Assembly (NCBI RefSeq): GCF_000013605.1
Contig: NC_007908.1
Location: 3,410,001 to 3,474,000, forward strand
Length of the DNA stretch: 64,000 nt
Source of the DNA: Rhodoferax ferrireducens T118
Lineage (GTDB): Bacteria; Pseudomonadota; Gammaproteobacteria; Burkholderiales; Burkholderiaceae_C
Reading direction: 5' to 3'
Shown here: piece by piece, positions 59,065 through 64,000 of the stretch
How positions within the stretch are numbered: position 1 is the stretch's first letter
How the letters are laid out: the number at the start of each line of letters is the position of its first letter
Notes under the pieces: model-generated
The model's database searches: none
Seen by the model: only the letters and a program-made list of their open reading frames with translations
Told to the model about the DNA's origin: nothing
Made by a program: the position numbers and the translations under genes

Positions 59065-60066
59065 ATGACCCAACCCACCTCTTCTTCCTCCTGGCTGGCC
59101 CGTTTGAGCGGCGACCAAGCCAAACAAAAGCTGCTGGCATTTGCCAGCCTGATTGCGCTGATCGCCGTGTTCACCGTACTCAAACCCGATGCCTTCATGA
59201 CGCAGGACAACATCATTGGCATCCTGCAGTCCACCACCGTGATTGGTGTGCTGGCCATTGCCAGCACCTTCATCATCATCACCTCGGGCATTGACCTGTC
59301 GGTGGGCGTGCTGATGACGTTTTGCGCCGTGATGGCAGGCGTGTTCATGGTCAACCTGGGATTGCCCATGCCGCTGGGCATCGTCTGCGCCCTGGCCATG
59401 GGCGCGCTGTCGGGCTGCTTGTCGGGCCTGGCCATCACCAAGCTGCGGGTGCCGCCGTTCATTGCCACGCTGGGCATGATGATGATGCTCAAGGGCAGCT
59501 CGCTCATCATTACCCAGACCCGGCCGATTTACTTCAGTGATGTCGCGGGCTTTGACCAGATCGCCCTGGGCTCGCTGATTGGCGACTTGATCCCTTCACT
59601 GCCCATCCCCAACGGCGTGCTGATCCTGTTTCTGGTGGCGGTGGTGTGCGCGGTGATCCTGAACAAAACCGCCCTGGGCCGCTACACCTTTGCCTTGGGC
59701 AGCAATGAAGAGGCGGTGCGCTTGTCAGGTGTCAATGTCAACCGTTGGAAGATCATCATCTACGCCTTTTCCGGAGGCATTTGTGGCATTGCCGGCTTGC
59801 TGATTGCCTCACGTCTGAATTCAGCGCAACCCGCGCTGGGCCAGGGCTACGAGCTCGATGCGATTGCGGCAGTGGTGATTGGTGGCACGTCGCTCAGCGG
59901 CGGTGTCGGCACGATTTTGGGCACCCTCATCGGCGCTTTCATCATGAGCGTGCTGATCAATGGACTGCGCATCATGTCGGTCGCCCAGGAGTGGCAAATG
60001 GTGCTGACCGGGCTGATCATCATCCTGGCGGTCTACACCGACAACCTGCGGCGCAACAAGAAGTAA
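59065..60066 (+). CDS. Sugar ABC transporter permease (RbsC type)
   Basis: A 333-residue BPD_transp_2 permease with about ten spans: ITSGIDLSVGVLMTFCAVMA, LGMMMMLKGSS and the conserved YELDAIAAVVIGGTSLSGGV, then IMSVLINGLRIM. It follows the ATPase gene by 26 bases. Confidence 0.93.
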   Translation: MTQPTSSSSWLARLSGDQAKQKLLAFASLIALIAVFTVLKPDAFMTQDNIIGILQSTTVIGVLAIASTFIIITSGIDLSVGVLMTFCAVMAGVFMVNLGLPMPLGIVCALAMGALSGCLSGLAITKLRVPPFIATLGMMMMLKGSSLIITQTRPIYFSDVAGFDQIALGSLIGDLIPSLPIPNGVLILFLVAVVCAVILNKTALGRYTFALGSNEEAVRLSGVNVNRWKIIIYAFSGGICGIAGLLIASRLNSAQPALGQGYELDAIAAVVIGGTSLSGGVGTILGTLIGAFIMSVLINGLRIMSVAQEWQMVLTGLIIILAVYTDNLRRNKK

Positions 60067-60162
60067 GGAGACTGCCTGCCCCCCCAAACCACTAACCTTC
60101 ACCCACGTGATTCCTTGATTTCTCACTCATATTTATATCGATATTTTTTCAAGAGACAAACC

Positions 60163-61107
60163 ATGAACGCAAAAAGAAAACTGCTGGCTTTGACCGCCAG
60201 CCTGGCCCTGGCAGGTTTTGCCAGCATCGCATCCGCCCAAGATGTCTACATTCCGCTGATCTCCAAAGGCTTTCAGCACCAGTTCTGGCAAGCAGTGAAA
60301 CAAGGCGCTGACCAGGCCGGCAAAGACTTCAAGGTCAAGGTCACGTTTGAAGGCCCCGAGACCGAGCAGCAAGTGGACAAGCAAATCGACATGCTGTCTG
60401 CTGCCTTGGCTAAAAAGCCCGCCGCCATTGGCTTTGCAGCGCTCGACAGCAAGGCGGCTATTCCGCTGCTGAAAAAAGCCCAGGCCGCCCACATCCCGGT
60501 GATTGCGTTTGACTCCGGCGTGGACAGCGACATTGTGCTGACCACCGCACAAACCGACAGCAAGGCAGCCGCCGCATTGGCCGCCGACAAAATGGCTGAA
60601 AAAATTGGCGGCGAAGGTGAAGTGGCTGTGATTGGGCACGACCAGACCAGCACCACCGGCACCGGCCGCCGCGATGGTTTTGTGAATCAGATCAAGGCCA
60701 AGTACCCCAAGATCAAGGTGGTGGACATTCAGTACGGCGGTGGCGACCACCTCAAGTCAGCTGAAATTGCCAAGACCCTGATGCAAGCCCACCCCAAGCT
60801 CAAAGGCATCTTCGGCACCAACGAGGGTTCTGCCATTGGCGCCGGCAAGGGCTTGAAAGAAGCCAAGAAAACCGGTGTGGTCATCATTGGTTTTGACTCC
60901 GGCAAAGCCCAAAAGGACATGATCAACGACGGCACGATTGCGGGCGCGATCACCCAAAACCCGGTTGGCATTGGTTACAAAACCGTGGAAGCAGCTGTGA
61001 AGGCACTCAAGGGCGAGAAGTTGCCCAAGATCATCGACACCGGCTTCTACTACTACGACAAGTCGAACATGAAGGACGCCAAGATTGCGGCCGTTCTTTA
61101 CGATTGA
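60163..61107 (+). CDS. Sugar ABC transporter binding protein (RbsB type)
   Basis: 314 residues from the ATG at 60163; a longer frame from 60115 has no signal peptide. Sec signal ends at IASAQ. Peripla_BP_4 fold: VYIPLISKGFQHQFWQAVKQ, IPVIAFDSGVDSD, IGHDQTSTTGTGRRDGF and IFGTNEGSAIGAGKG. The ligand is a monosaccharide, possibly L-fucose. Confidence 0.92.
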   Translation: MNAKRKLLALTASLALAGFASIASAQDVYIPLISKGFQHQFWQAVKQGADQAGKDFKVKVTFEGPETEQQVDKQIDMLSAALAKKPAAIGFAALDSKAAIPLLKKAQAAHIPVIAFDSGVDSDIVLTTAQTDSKAAAALAADKMAEKIGGEGEVAVIGHDQTSTTGTGRRDGFVNQIKAKYPKIKVVDIQYGGGDHLKSAEIAKTLMQAHPKLKGIFGTNEGSAIGAGKGLKEAKKTGVVIIGFDSGKAQKDMINDGTIAGAITQNPVGIGYKTVEAAVKALKGEKLPKIIDTGFYYYDKSNMKDAKIAAVLYD

Positions 61108-61167
61108 TCCAAGCGATTTAGCGCCAACATTACAGAAAAATACGTCCATTCCTTACACCAAGAAATT

Positions 61168-62304
61168 TTGAAAATGAACTCGACATCTAGCAAACAAGCA
61201 CCAACGTCTCAAGATACACGAATCTTGTGCCTGACCCGTAAACACAGCGTCTATGCAACTGGCCTCGGACTTCTCCTCACAACTTTTTGTGCAAGCTCGC
61301 ACGCAGAAATCGCCATCAATGTTCCGAATGCAAATCTTTCGATTTACGGCCGTGTCGCAAGTGGTGTGTCCTATGTCGACAACATTGGCGCAGCCGGCGA
61401 CAGCGTCTTTCGCGCAGCAAGCAATGAATGGGGGACCAGTTTGCTCGGCCTGAACGGTTCCAAAGAAATTGCACCCGGCATCCAAGGGCAAATCAAATTG
61501 GAAACCGGGTTTAGTGCAGCGAACGGTAACAGCAATGCAGGCAATCTCTTTAGCCGCTTTGCAACTGTTGGCATTAAGAGCAATACCATGGGAACTATCG
61601 AATTTGGGCGTTCACTGGCCTACAGCAACGACGCGTGGTCTCTGGACCCGATGGGGATGAACTGGTCCGGGGTGGACTCGTTGTCCAAAGGGCATAACTG
61701 GGGTACATGGAATAACACCGTGGGTTACCGCAGCCCGAACCTGAGCGGCTTCGAGGCAGGTCTGCAGCTTTCCTTGGGCGGGCAGGCAGGTAACAATTCC
61801 GCAGGTCGCAGCCTGGCTGCCTCCTTGAGTTACACACACGCAAACCTGAATGTCCGGGCGATCTACGATGAGACACGCGACGCAAACGGAAAATTGTCTG
61901 ATTTGTTCAATGCATCAAGTGAATACATCGTCGGTGCAACTTACAAGATTCAATCGACGACCTTGTTTGCCGCCTACAACCGGATCTCTGCGTCCGATGC
62001 TGCTTCGGGCACGGACACTGCAATGGACCATAGTTGGGTCGGTGTCAACTATCAGCTCAACCCCGATAACCTCGTCCGAGTGGGTCTATTTACTGCCAAG
62101 ACTGACGTGACAAATGCAAAGGCGAATTTGTACACGGTCGGTTGGGACCATAAGGTCAATGATGCTTTGTCCTTATGGGCAAGCGCAGCGCTCATGGACA
62201 ACAACAAAAACGCTGCCTTCCCTGCTGTCGGCTACTGGCAGGATGCTCCAGCGCCCGGAGCAACACAGCACGGGATCAATGCGGGCTTCATCTACGTATT
62301 CTGA
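61168..62304 (+). CDS. Gram-negative porin of the sugar cluster
   Basis: A 378-residue outer-membrane porin with an unusually long N-terminal region (about 35 residues) before the hydrophobic part of the signal (ATGLGLLLTTFCASSHAE). Porin_4-type strands follow (NLSIYGRVASGVSYVDN) and the chain ends in FIYVF with terminal Phe. It lies after the binding-protein gene and before the hydrolase, so probably serves sugar entry. The start may be internal. Confidence 0.88.
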   Translation: MKMNSTSSKQAPTSQDTRILCLTRKHSVYATGLGLLLTTFCASSHAEIAINVPNANLSIYGRVASGVSYVDNIGAAGDSVFRAASNEWGTSLLGLNGSKEIAPGIQGQIKLETGFSAANGNSNAGNLFSRFATVGIKSNTMGTIEFGRSLAYSNDAWSLDPMGMNWSGVDSLSKGHNWGTWNNTVGYRSPNLSGFEAGLQLSLGGQAGNNSAGRSLAASLSYTHANLNVRAIYDETRDANGKLSDLFNASSEYIVGATYKIQSTTLFAAYNRISASDAASGTDTAMDHSWVGVNYQLNPDNLVRVGLFTAKTDVTNAKANLYTVGWDHKVNDALSLWASAALMDNNKNAAFPAVGYWQDAPAPGATQHGINAGFIYVF

Positions 62305-62386
62305 ACCGGGACTGCATTGAGCAGTGCAAATCCGCACCCGCGCCAGCCAGTTGCCCGAAGGATCTCTGGCGCAGGGGCGGTATGGA

Positions 62387-62418
62387 AGCTGCCAGGATCC
62401 GTGCTGGTCCTGGCAGCT
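62387..62418 (+). terminator. Strong hairpin between porin and FAH hydrolase
   Basis: AGCTGCCAGGA and TCCTGGCAGCT form an 11-pair perfect stem with a ten-base loop. No T-run follows, so it may slow decay or attenuate transcription rather than terminate fully. Confidence 0.5.
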
Positions 62419-62499
62419 GGTTCATACGGTAAGAAGACACACTGTAGGTACTGGAAAGATGTGGGTTCACCCCATTTTGTTTAACTTTGAGGACAAGAG

Positions 62500-63354
62500 A
62501 TGAAATTACTACGCTACGGATTGCCAGGTCAGGAAAAACCCGGTGTATTGGATGCCCAGGGGCGCGTGCGCGACCTCTCAGGGGTGATTACCGATGTGGC
62601 GGGCGCGGTCCTGCTGCCCGAGAGCCTGGCGCGTTTGCGTGGCGTGAACATGGAGAGCTTGCCCCTGGTGGCAGGCACACCGCAAAAAGACTTGCGCCTG
62701 GGAGCCTGCGTGGGCAAGGTGGGCAAGTTCATTTGCATCGGCCTGAATTACTCTGACCACGCGGCCGAGAGCGGCATGCAGGTGCCGCCAGAACCGGTGG
62801 TATTCAACAAATGGACCAGCGCCATCGTCGGGCCTGACGATGCGGTGGAGATTCCCCGTGGCTCGGTGAAGACCGACTGGGAAGTGGAGCTCGGTGTGGT
62901 TATCGGCCAAGGTGGCCGCTACATTGAGGAAGCTGATGCCTTGTCGCACGTGGCGGGCTACTGCGTGGTCAACGATGTGTCGGAACGCGAATTCCAGCTC
63001 GATCGCAGTGGCACCTGGGACAAGGGCAAGGGTTGCGACACCTTTGGCCCCACCGGCCCCTGGCTGGTCACCGCCGATGAAGTGCCTGACCCGCAAGCCC
63101 TGAAGCTGTGGCTGGAGGTGGACGGCAAGCGTTATCAAGACGGCAGCACATCGACCATGGTGTACGGGGTCAAGTTCCTGATTTCCTACCTGAGCCGCTT
63201 CATGAGCCTGCAGCCCGGCGACATCATTTCCACCGGCACCCCACCCGGTGTCGGGCTGGGGCAAAAGCCGCCGGTTTACCTGCGCGCCGGACAAACCATG
63301 CACCTGGGCATTGAAGGCTTGGGGCACCAAACACAAACGACAGTACAAGCCTGA
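62500..63354 (+). CDS. FAH-family hydrolase (2,4-diketo-3-deoxy-L-fuconate hydrolase-like)
   Basis: A 284-residue fumarylacetoacetase-fold enzyme: ICIGLNYSDHAAES, metal ligands in DWEVELGVVIG and CVVNDVSERE, then GKGCDTFGPTGPWLV and ISTGTPPGVGLG. Close to proteins called ureidoglycolate lyase or L-fuconate pathway hydrolases. In the non-phosphorylative L-fucose route it cleaves the diketo acid to pyruvate and lactate. The dehydratase gene starts one base after its stop codon. Confidence 0.87.
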   Translation: MKLLRYGLPGQEKPGVLDAQGRVRDLSGVITDVAGAVLLPESLARLRGVNMESLPLVAGTPQKDLRLGACVGKVGKFICIGLNYSDHAAESGMQVPPEPVVFNKWTSAIVGPDDAVEIPRGSVKTDWEVELGVVIGQGGRYIEEADALSHVAGYCVVNDVSEREFQLDRSGTWDKGKGCDTFGPTGPWLVTADEVPDPQALKLWLEVDGKRYQDGSTSTMVYGVKFLISYLSRFMSLQPGDIISTGTPPGVGLGQKPPVYLRAGQTMHLGIEGLGHQTQTTVQA

Positions 63355-63355
63355 C

Positions 63356-64000
63356 ATGAGCAAAATCATCAACATGCGCGTCATCGACGTGCGCTTCCCC
63401 ACGTCCCAGCATCTGGATGGGTCGGATGCCATGAACCCGGACCCGGACTACTCCGCGGCCTATGTGATTCTGGAAACCGACCAGCCCGGTCTGGAAGGCC
63501 ATGGTCTGACCTTCACCATCGGGCGCGGCAACGAGATTTGCTGCGCTGCCATCGAGGCCATGCGCCATCTGGTGGTGGGCCTGGACATGGCCTGGGTGGC
63601 CGAGGACATGGGGCGCTTCTGGCGCCACATCACCTCGGACAGCCAGTTGCGCTGGATTGGCCCGGACAAGGGGGCCATCCACCTGGCCACAGGCGCGGTG
63701 GTCAACGCCGTGTGGGACTTGTGGGCCAAACAGGAATGTGTTCCGGTGTGGAAGCTGGTGTCGCGCATGAGCCCCGAAGAAATCGTCAGGCTCATCGACT
63801 TCCGCTACATCACCGACTGCATCACGCCCGAAGAAGCCTTGGCCTTGCTGAAAGAGCGGGCGGTTGGCAAAAGAGAGCGCTGGACTGCACTGGAGCGCGA
63901 GGGCTACCCCTGCTACACCACCTCCGCCGGCTGGCTGGGCTACGACGACGACAAACTGCGCCGCCTGTGCCAAGAAGCCACCGATGCGGGCTTCAACCAC
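63356..64000 (+). CDS. L-fuconate dehydratase (5' part, cut by window end)
   Basis: The first 215 residues of an enolase-superfamily protein. IINMRVIDVRFPTS, GSDAMNPDPDYSAAYVILET, GHGLTFTIGRGNEI and GPDKGAIHLATGAVVNAVWD match the capping domain of FucD/ENOSF1-type L-fuconate dehydratases, which turn L-fuconate into 2-keto-3-deoxy-L-fuconate. The catalytic barrel residues lie beyond the window. Confidence 0.9.
   Translation, partial: MSKIINMRVIDVRFPTSQHLDGSDAMNPDPDYSAAYVILETDQPGLEGHGLTFTIGRGNEICCAAIEAMRHLVVGLDMAWVAEDMGRFWRHITSDSQLRWIGPDKGAIHLATGAVVNAVWDLWAKQECVPVWKLVSRMSPEEIVRLIDFRYITDCITPEEALALLKERAVGKRERWTALEREGYPCYTTSAGWLGYDDDKLRRLCQEATDAGFNH

Overview
The window reads as chromosomal DNA of a betaproteobacterium of the Burkholderiales, most like Comamonadaceae (Rhodoferax/Polaromonas type). 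The basis is gene content and style: a phasin with PhaR-like palindromes, a TctD/TctE-type two-component pair, Omp32-type porins, NitT/TauT ABC systems, a DmpA-type aminopeptidase and an AioBA arsenite oxidase with the AioXSR regulators. Species cannot be fixed from sequence alone.

Layout. 1-8.3 kb: ordinary genes (B12-binding radical SAM protein, CaCA cation exchanger, Na+/H+ antiporter with a small membrane partner, FixJ-like regulator and MASE1 sensor kinase). 9.0-27.7 kb: an arsenic/molybdoenzyme island between two 3'-half tRNA-Lys fragments. It holds arsenite oxidase aioBA, divergent aioXSR, and a second periplasmic molybdopterin oxidoreductase operon (catalytic subunit, four-cluster FeS subunit, di-heme cytochrome c, TorD-like chaperone, cytoplasmic polyferredoxin, MobB) with its own paralogous X-S-R triad. 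Both enzyme operons start from near-perfect sigma-54 promoters and carry the same GTTAC-N6-GTAAC palindrome upstream, so they look like one regulatory family. The second enzyme belongs to the ArrA/ArxA/PsrA neighbourhood but lacks a membrane anchor and the motifs usually quoted for ArrA or ArxA; its substrate is unknown. I consider this the most interesting system here.

27.7-38.8 kb: a second island ending in another tRNA-Lys fragment and in a near copy of the first island's right end. It encodes an RpiR-type regulator, isoaspartyl peptidase (iaaA), a glutathione/dipeptide-type ABC importer (gsiABCD), a DmpA-type peptidase, an M55 D-aminopeptidase and an Asp/Glu racemase: a pathway for unusual (iso- or D-) peptides. 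No integrase gene was found for either island; a frameshifted IS1595-family transposase remnant lies at their junction.

39-55 kb: small membrane and lipoproteins, glutathione S-transferase, LysE exporter, and a NitT/TauT-type ABC importer with two nearly identical binding proteins around a porin. Next come a chemoreceptor and a TctDE-like pair; three copies of a paired TTTCAG box with fixed geometry tie this block together. Then phasin, cytochrome b561 and di-heme cytochrome c peroxidase.

55.7-64 kb: IclR regulator, SDR dehydrogenase, RbsA/C/B-type sugar ABC transporter, porin, FAH-family hydrolase and a truncated L-fuconate dehydratase. Together they suggest non-phosphorylative catabolism of L-fucose or a similar 6-deoxy or aldonic sugar.
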